64,000 nucleotides of DNA from the NCBI RefSeq assembly GCF_014642405.1, contig NZ_BMIN01000009.1:98518-162517 (forward strand), written 5' to 3'. Shown piece by piece: positions 42,214 through 50,575 of the stretch; positions within the stretch are counted from its first letter, which is position 1, and every line of letters starts with the position of its first letter. Below the pieces are notes generated by a model. That model was given only the letters and a program-made list of their open reading frames with translations, was not told the origin of the DNA and made no database searches. The position numbers and the translations under genes are program-made. This DNA comes from Pontibacillus salipaludis (GTDB lineage: Bacteria > Bacillota > Bacilli > Bacillales > BH030062).

Positions 42214-43794
42214 ATGACAGACGAAACGAATAGAAGAACGGGGCTTGATTGGGTCACATTCATCATTAGTGGAGGATTCCTCATACTATTTCTTGTAATG
42301 TCCCTTGTTAATGACACACTAATGGGAGAATGGATTACAAGCGCGTTCGACTTTTCTGTTACATTCTTTGGAGCATTCTGGCAATTATTATTACTCGCTA
42401 CATTTGTTGTCGGAGTTGCGCTAGCACTTTCGAAATATGGGAAAGTGAAATTAGGAAAGCTTGATACACCTGAATACAGCCTATTCCGTTGGGTTTCTAT
42501 GATTTTATGTACGTTATTAGCAGCAGGAGGTGTTTTCTGGGCAGCCGGAGAACCGTTGTACCATTATTTAACGACACCTCCTTTATTTGCAGAGGAAGGA
42601 ATGAGCCCTGCTGAGTCTGTAGTTCCTGGATTAGCACAAAGCTTCTTCCACTGGGGCTTCACTGCATGGGCGAGTCTTGGTACAGTAACGACTATTGTCT
42701 TGATGTATGCACATTATCACAAAGGGTATCCCCTTAAGCCACGTACGATGCTATATCCGATGTTTGGAGAGAAAATCTTTCGCAAAGGTAGCATAGTGGG
42801 CTCAGTTGCTGATATTGTATCGATTATTGCAGTAGCAGCAGGAACAATTGGGCCAATTGGATTTTTAGGACTTCAAGTGGGATATGCCTTGCAGTATTTA
42901 TTTAATGTTCCTGATACGATTTTCACCCAATCCATTGTGATTATCTTTCTTGTAGTGGTCGCTTCTATTTCAGCAGCTACAGGTGTTGATAAAGGGATTC
43001 AGCTTTTAAGTCGTATTAATGTTGGGTTAGCTCTAATCCTGATGTTAGGAATGCTTATTCTAGGACCAACACTCTTTATTATTGATTCATTTATTGGAGC
43101 TGAGGCTTACCAAATACAGAACTTTGTGCGCATGAGTCTATACAGAGGGGATGATGGTTGGCTAGGTTACTGGACGATCTTCTTCTGGGGTTGGTTCATT
43201 GGATTCGGACCTGCAATGGCGATGTTTATCAGCCGGATCTCAAGAGGTCGTTCAATTAGAGAATTAATTTTGGCTGTGGCAATATTAGCCCCAATCGTTA
43301 GTAATTTTTGGTTTGCGGCTGTTGGAGGATCGGGACTTTTCTATGAAATGGAGAATCCAGGAGCTATTTCTGATGCGCTCAATAATTCAGGAATGCCGGC
43401 TGCTGTTATGGCGATTATGGAGCAAGTTCCTTTTGGTACCGTGATGGCTAGTGGATTCCTTGTTGTAACCATTGTATTTGTTGCTACTACAGCAGATTCC
43501 ATGTCCTATTCTGTGGCTGTAACGCTTACAGGTCATGCGCATCCACCTCGTTTGTTGCGCGTGTTCTGGGCATTATTATTTGGAGCCATTGCTTCAACGT
43601 TACTTGGTATTGGTGAGAGTAGTATTCAAACACTACAAAACTTTATTGTTGTGACGGCTGTACCTGTATCCATTCTCATGCTACCACCGGTATGGTTAGC
43701 ACCTAAAGTAGCTCGAGAGATGGCGGTTGATCAAGGCATCGTACTTGAGGAGAAACAACAGCAAACACAAGAATTAGAAAAGAAAACCTCATAA
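42214..43794 (+). CDS. BCCT-family transporter with altered aromatic box
   Basis: A 526-residue, twelve-helix carrier of the betaine/choline/carnitine family. Strong family blocks are GGVFWAAGEPLYHYLTTPP, AQSFFHWGFTAWA, DGWLGYWTIFFWGWFIGFGP and FISRISRGRSIRELI. In betaine carriers the eighth-helix motif is WWIxW; here it reads GWFIGF (326-331), so two of the binding Trp are Phe. The third-helix segment is GTIGPIGFLGL (210-220), again unlike the Gly-rich stretch of BetP/OpuD. It probably transports a different quaternary amine or another zwitterion. GGAGGAAAAC precedes the ATG. The C-terminus is a short Gln/Glu/Lys-rich tail. Confidence 0.88.
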   Translation: MTDETNRRTGLDWVTFIISGGFLILFLVMSLVNDTLMGEWITSAFDFSVTFFGAFWQLLLLATFVVGVALALSKYGKVKLGKLDTPEYSLFRWVSMILCTLLAAGGVFWAAGEPLYHYLTTPPLFAEEGMSPAESVVPGLAQSFFHWGFTAWASLGTVTTIVLMYAHYHKGYPLKPRTMLYPMFGEKIFRKGSIVGSVADIVSIIAVAAGTIGPIGFLGLQVGYALQYLFNVPDTIFTQSIVIIFLVVVASISAATGVDKGIQLLSRINVGLALILMLGMLILGPTLFIIDSFIGAEAYQIQNFVRMSLYRGDDGWLGYWTIFFWGWFIGFGPAMAMFISRISRGRSIRELILAVAILAPIVSNFWFAAVGGSGLFYEMENPGAISDALNNSGMPAAVMAIMEQVPFGTVMASGFLVVTIVFVATTADSMSYSVAVTLTGHAHPPRLLRVFWALLFGAIASTLLGIGESSIQTLQNFIVVTAVPVSILMLPPVWLAPKVAREMAVDQGIVLEEKQQQTQELEKKTS

Positions 43795-43802
43795 ATAAAT
43801 TC

Positions 43803-43844
43803 AGGAGACCTAAATCGTTGTCACGATTTAGGCCTCTTTTTATT
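43803..43844 (+). terminator. Terminator after the BCCT gene
   Basis: CCTAAATCG pairs with CGATTTAGG, extended by GAG/CTC, then T run. Confidence 0.8.
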
Positions 43845-43985
43845 GTGAGTAATAAACGCATATGTTTAAAGGGATAAAAATTTGCAGCTATCCTAATGGG
43901 ATAATATGTTAAACTAGTAAAAAGTAATTTTTCCTATTAAAATTTGTATTTACTTATAAAGGTGAATCTATGAAGGTGGTATATT

Positions 43986-44531
43986 TTGATTACTCTTCAA
44001 TACTTCAATCAGTCAAACTTCGAACAACTGATCAGTTGGATTCCATCCAAAGAATCTCTTTTACAATGGAGTGGCACACAGTTCACTTACCCATTGAACG
44101 AAAGTCAGCTTGTAAATTATATAGCTGGTGCAAATCAAAATGGTTCTGATCGATTCATATATAAAATAATAGAAGATGAAACAGGCAGTATGATTGGTCA
44201 TATCTCCTTAGGAAGAATTGATTATCGTAATCGTTCTGCTCGTATAGGGAAAGTATTTGTCCATGATTCTATGAGGGGAAAGAAGGTCGCTCACGTAGCT
44301 ATAGAAAAGGTGTTGAGACAAGCGTTTGAGGATATGGGATTACATCGTGTTACGCTTGGTGTGTTTGATTTCAATGAATCTGCCATTCGTTGTTATGAGA
44401 GAGTTGGCTTTAAAACAGAGGGACTTCTCCGAGATCATCGTAGGATTGGAGAAGAGTACTGGAGTTTATATGAAATGGCAATGTTAGAAGGCGAGTGGAG
44501 AGAAATGAATAAGAAAAAATCAGCTCGATAG
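43986..44531 (+). CDS. GNAT acetyltransferase, RimJ/RimL type
   Basis: This 181-residue acetyltransferase has FNQSNFEQLISWIPSKESLLQWSG at the start and IGHISLGRIDYRNRSARIGKVFV (beta4). It also shows motif A DSMRGKKVAHVAIEKVLRQAF and the late CYERVGFKTEGLLRDHRR typical of RimJ/RimL and spermidine-type enzymes. The start is TTG 43986, behind GAAGGTGG; an upstream ATG at 43970 is out of frame. The acceptor is unknown. Confidence 0.85.
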   Translation: MITLQYFNQSNFEQLISWIPSKESLLQWSGTQFTYPLNESQLVNYIAGANQNGSDRFIYKIIEDETGSMIGHISLGRIDYRNRSARIGKVFVHDSMRGKKVAHVAIEKVLRQAFEDMGLHRVTLGVFDFNESAIRCYERVGFKTEGLLRDHRRIGEEYWSLYEMAMLEGEWREMNKKKSAR

Positions 44532-44546
44532 GAGCTGATCTTCTCT
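44517..44546. terminator. Bidirectional terminator
   Basis: ATCAGCTC pairs with GAGCTGAT around GATAG; the stop codon of the GNAT gene is in the loop. Confidence 0.7.
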
Positions 44547-44547
44547 C

Positions 44548-44925
44548 TTATATCGTTTCGACTTCCCATTTTTCATTAACATAAAGTCCTACTACTTGAA
44601 CAGGAAAGCCCCAAGATTGTACAGCTTCAACAGCTTGTTTGATTTCTTCAACCTTTTGTTCACGGCCAACCGGATTTCCAGCGCAGTCATGGTGGCCTGC
44701 TACCGCTACAACTTCAGATCCATGTGCGTCGCAAGAAATGGTGACTTTCTCTTTCATGGAATCCACTTCTGAAGCGGCTCCTGCGAGAATAACCTTTTCG
44801 GGACCAGCTGCTGTGATCGTATCAACATAAGGGGTATTGTATTGATTTTGCATCCACTCGTTTACGGGTAGCTGGACACGTCCGTCCATACATGTAATTA
44901 CAGTTGAGAAAGTTTTTTCAGACAT
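44548..44925 (-). CDS. Short beta-carbonic-anhydrase-like protein
   Basis: Only 125 residues, but with the beta-class zinc motif: ITCMDGR (Cys12-x-Asp14-x-Arg16) and GHHDCAG (His78-x2-Cys81). The Asp-Arg dyad is intact. True beta-carbonic anhydrases are usually 180-220 residues, and here the segment after the second ligand is very short. It may be active, or a zinc protein of other function. GGAGGACC precedes the ATG. It is transcribed alone. Confidence 0.72.
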   Translation of the reverse strand: MSEKTFSTVITCMDGRVQLPVNEWMQNQYNTPYVDTITAAGPEKVILAGAASEVDSMKEKVTISCDAHGSEVVAVAGHHDCAGNPVGREQKVEEIKQAVEAVQSWGFPVQVVGLYVNEKWEVETI

Positions 44926-45122
44926 AATGGTCCTCCTAGCATAATAAGCTTTACAAATCTATTATATATAAAATTTGCAAAAAGAGAAAGAATCATTTGG
45001 AGAGGGATAACAAGATGATCGTGGGTGGTCAAGGTAATGTTCATCCTCTTACCAATTAGTCAGATATTTATGTATAATATATATCTTATATTTGATTTTT
45101 TTGGTAGAAGATTACGAGTGAA

Positions 45123-45136
45123 AGAAAGCGCTTTCT
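45123..45136 (+). promoter_or_regulatory. cre-like palindrome in the leader of the hydrolase gene
   Basis: AGAAAGCGCTTTCT is a perfect 14-base palindrome with the cre core; the consensus outer T and A are missing. It lies 49 bases before the ATG at 45185. Confidence 0.45.
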
Positions 45137-45184
45137 TGTTTGTTTTGTTAGCTGGACACGATACTAGAAAAAGGAGAGCGGAAT

Positions 45185-46144
45185 ATGAAAAAGAGAATCG
45201 GCTGGAGTTTAATTGCTGTCTTGTTGTTCTTAGTTATTGGTCTGATCGGTGCTGGGAATTATTTTTATGGAGTAGCAATCAACAGCAGTAGTGGAGCGGT
45301 TGAATTACACGGGGGAGAAGCAGACGTTGCAAAAGCAGCTAGTGTACTAGATGAAGAACAGCGTAAAGAAGAAATGGTAAGGGAATGGACTGAGGAGCAG
45401 GATTTTCAGGATGTTAAATTGAAGACCGATGATGGGTTAACTCTTAAAGCTGTGTTCTTGGAAAATGAAAAACCGAGCGGGAAGACTATCATTCTTTCTC
45501 ATGGCTATAAAGGCAATAAAGAACAAATGCCAGGAATTACAAAATTTTATTATGAACAAGGCTATGATATTTTAAAGCCTGATGCCAGAGGGCATGGTGA
45601 CAGTGAAGGGGATTACATTGGTTACGGTTGGCACGATCGTTTTGATTATTTGCAATGGATTGATTTTCTAGTTGAAAAAAAGGGGGCTGAATCGATTATC
45701 TTGCATGGTTTCTCCATGGGGGCTGCGACGGTTTTGATGACTGCTGGCGAAGATGTGCCGAAAGAAGTCAAAGGGGTTATTGCTGATAGTGGGTATACTT
45801 CGGTAAATGAAGAGCTAGCGCACCAGATGAAGCATCTGTATAACCTTCCTTCTTTCCCTCTGCTTCAAGTTACAAGTATGGTAACAAGTTTACGGGCAGG
45901 ATATACGTTTGAAGAAGCTTCAACGATTGATCAGGTGAAGAAGTCTGAAGTACCGATCTTTATTATCCACGGAGAGGACGACGAATTAGTTCCGACAGAA
46001 ATGGCAGAGCGCCTCTATGCAACAGCTCCTGGTATAAAGGAGCTATGGATTGTTCCAAATGCAACTCACACGGACGGGTATACGGTTGCGGAGGAGGAAT
46101 ATCAGAAGCGGATCAAGAAGTTTATAGAAGAGACAGAAAAATAA
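45185..46144 (+). CDS. Membrane-anchored alpha/beta hydrolase
   Basis: The 319-residue enzyme has an N-terminal helix (IGWSLIAVLLFLVIGLIGAG) and an outside alpha/beta-hydrolase domain. Key elements are the oxyanion region LSHGYKGNKEQM, LKPDARGHGDSEGDYIGYG, and the nucleophile elbow ILHGFSMGAATVL (Ser in GFSMG). The acid is in IIHGEDDELVP and the catalytic His in NATHTDGY. This is the YqkD/BAAT-like group, with esterase or peptidase activity of unknown substrate. A ribosome binding site AAGGAGAGCGG precedes the ATG. Confidence 0.88.
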   Translation: MKKRIGWSLIAVLLFLVIGLIGAGNYFYGVAINSSSGAVELHGGEADVAKAASVLDEEQRKEEMVREWTEEQDFQDVKLKTDDGLTLKAVFLENEKPSGKTIILSHGYKGNKEQMPGITKFYYEQGYDILKPDARGHGDSEGDYIGYGWHDRFDYLQWIDFLVEKKGAESIILHGFSMGAATVLMTAGEDVPKEVKGVIADSGYTSVNEELAHQMKHLYNLPSFPLLQVTSMVTSLRAGYTFEEASTIDQVKKSEVPIFIIHGEDDELVPTEMAERLYATAPGIKELWIVPNATHTDGYTVAEEEYQKRIKKFIEETEK

Positions 46145-46188
46145 TAATGAAAAGGCGAATTCTATTTAGAATTCGCCTTTTCATTATT
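46143..46188 (+). terminator. Terminator after the hydrolase gene
   Basis: A 20-bp perfect stem around TATTTA with a GGCGAATTC core, overlapping the TAA stop codon. Confidence 0.85.
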
Positions 46189-46331
46189 GGGGTCTAGCTA
46201 TACTAAGCTGGTGTTGTAAAGTCCGTTTTGTAATCGGATAATCCTTTCCACCTCAAAGGGGAGCAAATCAAATAGAGGAAGTAGATCAAGTTGGTTATGA
46301 AGGTTCAATCATAACGATAGGGGAGATGCAT

Positions 46332-46682
46332 ATGACTACCGTAGTCATTATTAATTTTACAATTGGCATGTTATTGGTAGGGTTAGCGTTGTATAGGGGA
46401 CGAGAGGTAGAACACAGACAAATCACGTGGCTTAGCTATTTATCTTTAGGCGTTCCGATATTACTGTTTATGCTTATGTACCTTACACCCACATCAGCTA
46501 CAGGGGTTTTGCTAGTTGGTTTGCCGATTGGGACATTTGTGAGTTTAATTTGCTCTATAGTTGCATTGTTTAAAATGGATGAAAAGAAACTCATACCCTC
46601 AGTAGGGCTGTTTCTTACTCTTATTTTAACAAGTGTTATTACTATGTATGGTATATTTCTGTTCACACCACTTGCACCTTAA
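46332..46682 (+). CDS. Unknown membrane protein, 116 aa
   Basis: Four predicted helices (ITIGMLLVGLALYRG-like first segment, LSLGVPILLFMLMYL, GVLLVGLPIGTFVSLICSIVALF, VGLFLTLILTSVITMYGIFLF) joined by short charged loops. I do not recognise the family. ATG 46332 sits seven bases behind AGGGGA; the ATG two codons earlier overlaps the site. It is probably expressed with the small membrane protein and kinase genes that follow. Confidence 0.62.
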   Translation: MTTVVIINFTIGMLLVGLALYRGREVEHRQITWLSYLSLGVPILLFMLMYLTPTSATGVLLVGLPIGTFVSLICSIVALFKMDEKKLIPSVGLFLTLILTSVITMYGIFLFTPLAP

Positions 46683-46712
46683 GGACCCTAATAGTATTTG
46701 GGAGAAGATTAT

Positions 46713-46874
46713 ATGAAGAAATGTTTAATATGGCTTATGGCTATGATCATTTCTATGTTACTTCTTATTTGGGTAGGTTTTAATGAGAAAGAAGGTATGA
46801 TGCAAATCCTGTTGAGTTTGAATCTGATTGTGTACTTTGGATTAAAAAGAGCAGAACGAAATGAGTCTTGTTGA
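46713..46874 (+). CDS. Small membrane protein, 53 aa
   Basis: ATG 46713, five bases after GGGAGAAG. Product: MKKCLIWLMAMIISMLLLIW (one strong helix), then GFNEKEGMMQ, a second helix ILLSLNLIVYFGL and a charged end KRAERNESC. The ribosome binding site and two-helix hairpin design support it. It ends 20 bases before the kinase start, so it is probably part of the same transcript. Confidence 0.55.
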   Translation: MKKCLIWLMAMIISMLLLIWVGFNEKEGMMQILLSLNLIVYFGLKRAERNESC

Positions 46875-46894
46875 AATAGAACGGAGGGAAGAGC

Positions 46895-47476
46895 ATGTTG
46901 GATTTTAATCAATTGAAAGGTTCGTCCAAAGAAAAAGGGAGGTCCGTCATTGGAATCGATGGTTTAAGTCGTTCTGGAAAAACGACTTTTGCTGAAAAAG
47001 TAAAAGCTCAATTGGATGAAGAAGAGATAGCTAGTACCATTATCCATTTAGATCATCATATTGTTGAAAGACATAAGAGGTATCAAACAGGGTTAAATCC
47101 GTGGATGGAGTATTATCATCTCCAATGGGAAGTTAAACAGTTAAGGGATGAGCTATTCCGTAAACTTACAACAGCGTCTTCTCTCACTCTTCCTTTCTAT
47201 TATTCTTCAAAAGATGAATGCCGGGACGAAATAATTAATTTGCCTACGGATGGAGTGGTTATAGTAGAAGGGGTTTTCTTACAAAGAAATGCATGGAGAC
47301 AATACTTAGACTATGTTTTTTATATAGAGTGTCCAAGAAAAACGAGGTTTAGTAGGGAATCGGAACATACGAAAGCAGATTTAGGTAAATTTCAGCAAAG
47401 GTATTGGAAAGCTGAAGAGTATTATATGGATACAATTCAGCCTCTATCAAAGGCTGATCAAGTGCTCTTTACATAG
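46895..47476 (+). CDS. P-loop kinase, uridine-kinase-like
   Basis: This 193-residue nucleoside-kinase-fold protein has Walker A IGIDGLSRSGKTTFAEKV, an LDHHIVERHKRY lid-type Asp-His motif after strand 2, GVVIVEGVFLQRNAW (the 'VEG' motif common in uridine/phosphoribulokinase relatives) and a late RESEHTKADLGKFQQRYW block. Substrate may be a nucleoside or another sugar alcohol. ACGGAGGGAAGAGC precedes the ATG. A bidirectional terminator lies behind it. Confidence 0.8.
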   Translation: MLDFNQLKGSSKEKGRSVIGIDGLSRSGKTTFAEKVKAQLDEEEIASTIIHLDHHIVERHKRYQTGLNPWMEYYHLQWEVKQLRDELFRKLTTASSLTLPFYYSSKDECRDEIINLPTDGVVIVEGVFLQRNAWRQYLDYVFYIECPRKTRFSRESEHTKADLGKFQQRYWKAEEYYMDTIQPLSKADQVLFT

Positions 47477-47489
47477 GTGATGATTAACA

Positions 47490-47522
47490 AAAGGCCCCAT
47501 ACAAAACAAGTATGGGGCTTCT
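47490..47522. terminator. Bidirectional terminator
   Basis: AAGGCCCCATAC pairs with GTATGGGGCTT around AAAACAA, between convergent genes. Confidence 0.8.
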
Positions 47523-47523
47523 A

Positions 47524-47733
47524 TTATGAAGATCCTATGAAAGCAATGATTAAAGTTAATAGTAGAATGATCCCGATTAATAGGAGAGAGGCTTTACCAT
47601 AGTTTCTAACCGTTTCATTTTTATTCCCAAATGCCAATATAAAAAGGGTGACAATGTTAACGCCTGGAATTGCTAATAATATTAAATAGAGAAGCCATTT
47701 CTTAACCGAAACAACTTGATCGCCAAAATTCAA
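47524..47733 (-). CDS. Small membrane protein, 69 aa
   Basis: Two helices: KKWLLYLILLAIPGVNIVTLFILAFG and ASLLLIGIILLLTLIIAFIG, separated by the polar loop NKNETVRNYGK. The pattern of helix, P-G-x-N, helix and basic loop is frequent in Bacillaceae small membrane proteins of unknown function. GGTGATGTCATTTG lies just before the ATG. It is transcribed alone, away from the fatty-acid operon. Confidence 0.65.
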   Translation of the reverse strand: MNFGDQVVSVKKWLLYLILLAIPGVNIVTLFILAFGNKNETVRNYGKASLLLIGIILLLTLIIAFIGSS

Positions 47734-47884
47734 ATGACATCACCTTTCTGTACAGTCTTCTTTCCATAGTAGCATCTAGTAACAAAGTGATTCAATCCGA
47801 TGATGATGGTATATATTGTTAATCATCAAGGGAGTTCAGGTTATATCTCATGTAACCTCTGCCTATATTCGTTAAACCTTTCCC

Positions 47885-47913
47885 TTGAATTTTCTGAATA
47901 ATCAGCATACAAT
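47885..47913 (+). promoter_or_regulatory. Promoter of the acyl-CoA operon
   Basis: TTGAAT (47885-47890), 17 bases, TACAAT (47908-47913). The predicted transcription start falls at the edge of the palindrome that follows. Confidence 0.75.
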
Positions 47914-47917
47914 GGAA

Positions 47918-47943
47918 TTACATACTAACCGGTTAGTATGTAA
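47918..47943. promoter_or_regulatory. 26-bp perfect palindrome, probable TetR-family operator
   Basis: TTACATACTAACC is followed directly by its reverse complement GGTTAGTATGTAA. It covers the transcription start and lies 18 bases before the first gene. The operon contains one TetR-type regulator gene, the obvious candidate to bind here. A TetR repressor would block this promoter until an acyl-CoA or acid ligand releases it. Confidence 0.75.
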
Positions 47944-47961
47944 GCCGGAAGGAGGTCTACC

Positions 47962-49170
47962 ATGCATTTTGATTACTCCACCAAAGTAAACGATTTATTA
48001 GGGCGGGTACGTTCCTTTATGGAGGATTACGTTTATCCAAATGAATCGTTGTACGAAGAACAGCTTAATAACCAAACATCTCGCTTTGAACAAGTTCCGC
48101 CTATTATAGAAGAATTGAAACAAAAGGCTAAGAAAGAGGAGTTGTGGAATCTCTTTTTACCTGAAGCTACATATGGGGCCGGATTAACAAACCTTGAATA
48201 TGCTCCTTTGTGTGAAGAAATGGGGCGCTCGTTAATCGGTCCAGAAGTATTTAACTGTAATGCACCAGATACAGGGAACATGGAAGTGCTCGCACGATTT
48301 GGGAGTGATGCTCAAAAGGAACAATGGCTCATACCTTTATTAAATGGTGAAATTCGGTCCTGTTTCTCTATGACAGAGCCTGATGTTGCTTCTTCTGACG
48401 CAACGAACATCGAGGCGAGGATTGAACGAGACGGGGACGAATATGTTCTAAACGGTCGCAAATGGTGGTCCTCTGGGGCAGGGGATCCCCGCTGTAAGGT
48501 TGCCATTTTTATGGGGAAAACAAATCCTGATGCCCCGCGTCATAAGCAGCAGTCGATGATCCTAGTTCCATTAGATACACCAGGCGTTAAGATTAATCGA
48601 ATGTTGCCAGTATTTGGGTATGATCATGCTCCTCATGGTCACGCAGAGATTGATTTTGAAAACGTTCGGGTTCCTGCAGATCATATCATTCTTGGAGAAG
48701 GCAGAGGGTTTGAAATTGCGCAAGGGCGTCTTGGTCCAGGTAGGATCCATCATTGTATGAGATTAATTGGGGCTGCTGAGAGGGCGCTTGATGATTTATG
48801 TAAACGCGTTCAAACTCGTGTTGCCTTTCATAAACCACTTGCTGAACAAGGGGTTGTGCGGGAGTGGATTGCAAACTCACGAATTGAAATCGAACAAGCG
48901 AGACTGCTGACATTAAAAGCCGCATATATGATGGATACAGTCGGGAACAAAGAGGCTAAGTCAGAGATTGCTATGATTAAAGTTGTAGCCCCGCAAATGG
49001 CCTTGAATGTTATTGACCGTGCCATTCAGGCTCATGGTGGTGCAGGTGTTAGTGACGATTTCACGTTAGCAGCTCAATGGGCAAACTCTAGAACGTTGCG
49101 TTTAGCAGATGGGCCTGATGAAGTTCATCGTCGTCAAATTGCAAAACTCGAACTCTCTAAACATCAGTGA
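47962..49170 (+). CDS. Acyl-CoA dehydrogenase, ACAD11-like
   Basis: This 402-residue flavoenzyme has the usual FAD and CoA blocks: [40 protein letters not shown], and [22 protein letters not shown]. Where ordinary acyl-CoA dehydrogenases carry the catalytic Glu in YEGT, this protein has [10 protein letters not shown]: Ala382-Asp383-Gly-Pro. That and the GRIHHCMR segment closely resemble the dehydrogenase domain of human ACAD10/ACAD11, which works on 4-phosphoacyl-CoA. The kinase half of ACAD11 is encoded in the same operon. It is the first gene behind the promoter and operator, with GGAAGGAGG before the ATG. Confidence 0.88.
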   Translation: MHFDYSTKVNDLLGRVRSFMEDYVYPNESLYEEQLNNQTSRFEQVPPIIEELKQKAKKEELWNLFLPEATYGAGLTNLEYAPLCEEMGRSLIGPEVFNCNAPDTGNMEVLARFGSDAQKEQWLIPLLNGEIRSCFSMTEPDVASSDATNIEARIERDGDEYVLNGRKWWSSGAGDPRCKVAIFMGKTNPDAPRHKQQSMILVPLDTPGVKINRMLPVFGYDHAPHGHAEIDFENVRVPADHIILGEGRGFEIAQGRLGPGRIHHCMRLIGAAERALDDLCKRVQTRVAFHKPLAEQGVVREWIANSRIEIEQARLLTLKAAYMMDTVGNKEAKSEIAMIKVVAPQMALNVIDRAIQAHGGAGVSDDFTLAAQWANSRTLRLADGPDEVHRRQIAKLELSKHQ

Positions 49171-49182
49171 AGGAGGAGTATA

Positions 49183-49962
49183 ATGGGTATTCAACAATTA
49201 TTTGATTTAGCAGGTAAGACAGCAATAATTACAGGAGGAGGGAGGGGGTTAGGCGCGCAAATGGCAGAAGCTTTTGCTGAAGCAGGTGCTAACCTTGTCC
49301 TATGCTCACGTAAAAAAGAAGCTTGTGAAAAAGTTGCCACTCAATTAGAAACACAATATGGGATGAAGGCGCTTGCCTTACAATGTGACGTCACGAATCA
49401 AGAACAAGTGAATGAAGTTGTAGCACAAGCAACAGAAGCATTTGGAACAATTGATATCTTGGTTAACAACAGCGGTGCTACTTGGGGAGCGCCATCACTT
49501 GAGATGCCTTTAGAAGCGTGGCAGAAAGTTATGAATGTAAATGCGACAGGGACCTTCCTCATGGCTCAGGCTGTAGGTAAAGTTATGGTTGAACAAGGGT
49601 CTGGGAAAGTCATTAACATTGCATCCGTAGCAGGATTAGGCGGAGCTGATCCGCGCTTTATGGATACGGTTGGCTATAACGCAAGTAAGGGAGCCATTTT
49701 AACACTTACGAAGGACCTTGCAGTAAAGTGGGGGGCATATGGTGTGAATGTAAATGCAATTGCACCAGGTTTCTTCCCAACGAAAATGTCCAAGGTTGTC
49801 CTAGAGCAAGGTGGACAGTATATTTTAGACCGCACTCCACTCAACCGTTTTGGTAGTGAAGAGGACTTGAAAGGGGCTGCCCTTTTTCTTGCATCAGCTG
49901 CATCTAATTACGTGACAGGCGAGACGCTTGTTGTGGATGGCGGCATGCAGGCCCACTGCTAA
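49183..49962 (+). CDS. Short-chain dehydrogenase/reductase (SDR)
   Basis: A 259-residue classical SDR with cofactor loop ITGGGRGLGAQMAEAF, NNSGA at the end of strand 4 and the active site Ser in INIASVAG plus YNASKGAIL (Tyr-x3-Lys). The C-terminus VTGETLVVDGGMQA is typical of 3-oxoacyl or 3-hydroxyacyl dehydrogenases. The acidic residue after strand 2 is absent and CSRKKEA replaces it, which points to NADP(H). It starts 12 bases after the first dehydrogenase gene. In this operon it may oxidise or reduce a hydroxyacyl intermediate. Confidence 0.88.
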   Translation: MGIQQLFDLAGKTAIITGGGRGLGAQMAEAFAEAGANLVLCSRKKEACEKVATQLETQYGMKALALQCDVTNQEQVNEVVAQATEAFGTIDILVNNSGATWGAPSLEMPLEAWQKVMNVNATGTFLMAQAVGKVMVEQGSGKVINIASVAGLGGADPRFMDTVGYNASKGAILTLTKDLAVKWGAYGVNVNAIAPGFFPTKMSKVVLEQGGQYILDRTPLNRFGSEEDLKGAALFLASAASNYVTGETLVVDGGMQAHC

Positions 49963-49998
49963 TCATAATCACAACTTACTAACGAGAGGAACTTATAC

Positions 49999-50562
49999 AT
50001 GAGAGAGAAAATCATCAATACAAGCATAGCTCTATTCGGAGAAAGAGGTTTCCGAGAAGCATCGATTCAGGATATCACAAGAGAATTAGGTGTGACTAAA
50101 GGAACCTTTTACTATTATTTTACTAATAAAGAAGACGTGTTGATGCATATTCATCTTAGGTTTATTGAAGGGTTGCTAGAACAGCAGGAATCCATTTTAC
50201 AAGATGAAGAGCTTACAGAGCGTGAGAAGCTTTACGCTAATGTAAAGATGATCATCAGTAATATTAAGTCAGGTGCCCAAAGTGCCCGTGTATTCTTCCG
50301 GGAAATGCGACACTTAAGTGAGAAGCATACCTCACAAGTACTTCCTAAACGAGACGAATTTCAGCGAAACTTACAGCATATTATCCAAGCTGGAATAGAC
50401 AATGGAGAATTTCGAAGTGATTTACGTGCTGATATGTTATCATTTGCTGTTTTAGGCGTTTCCAACTGGAGTTACTTTTGGTATGAACCTGACGGTGAGG
50501 TAACAGAAGACGAACTGACTGACCTTTATATGAAAATGGTCCTAGAAGGGATCCAACTATAA
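49999..50562 (+). CDS. TetR/AcrR-family transcriptional regulator
   Basis: This 187-residue regulator has the N-terminal helix-turn-helix ASIQDITRELGVTKGTFYYYFTNKEDVL (the T-x-G-T-F-Y-x-Y-F motif of TetR). A ligand-binding helical domain follows, including VFFREMRHLSEKHTSQVLP, as in FadR/PaaR-type acyl-CoA sensors. Its stop codon is part of the AAGGAGGT site of the next gene. It lies inside the operon it probably controls; the 26-bp palindrome ahead of the operon is its likely operator. Acyl-CoA as inducer is an inference. Confidence 0.9.
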   Translation: MREKIINTSIALFGERGFREASIQDITRELGVTKGTFYYYFTNKEDVLMHIHLRFIEGLLEQQESILQDEELTEREKLYANVKMIISNIKSGAQSARVFFREMRHLSEKHTSQVLPKRDEFQRNLQHIIQAGIDNGEFRSDLRADMLSFAVLGVSNWSYFWYEPDGEVTEDELTDLYMKMVLEGIQL

Positions 50563-50575
50563 GGAGGTAGTGTAT

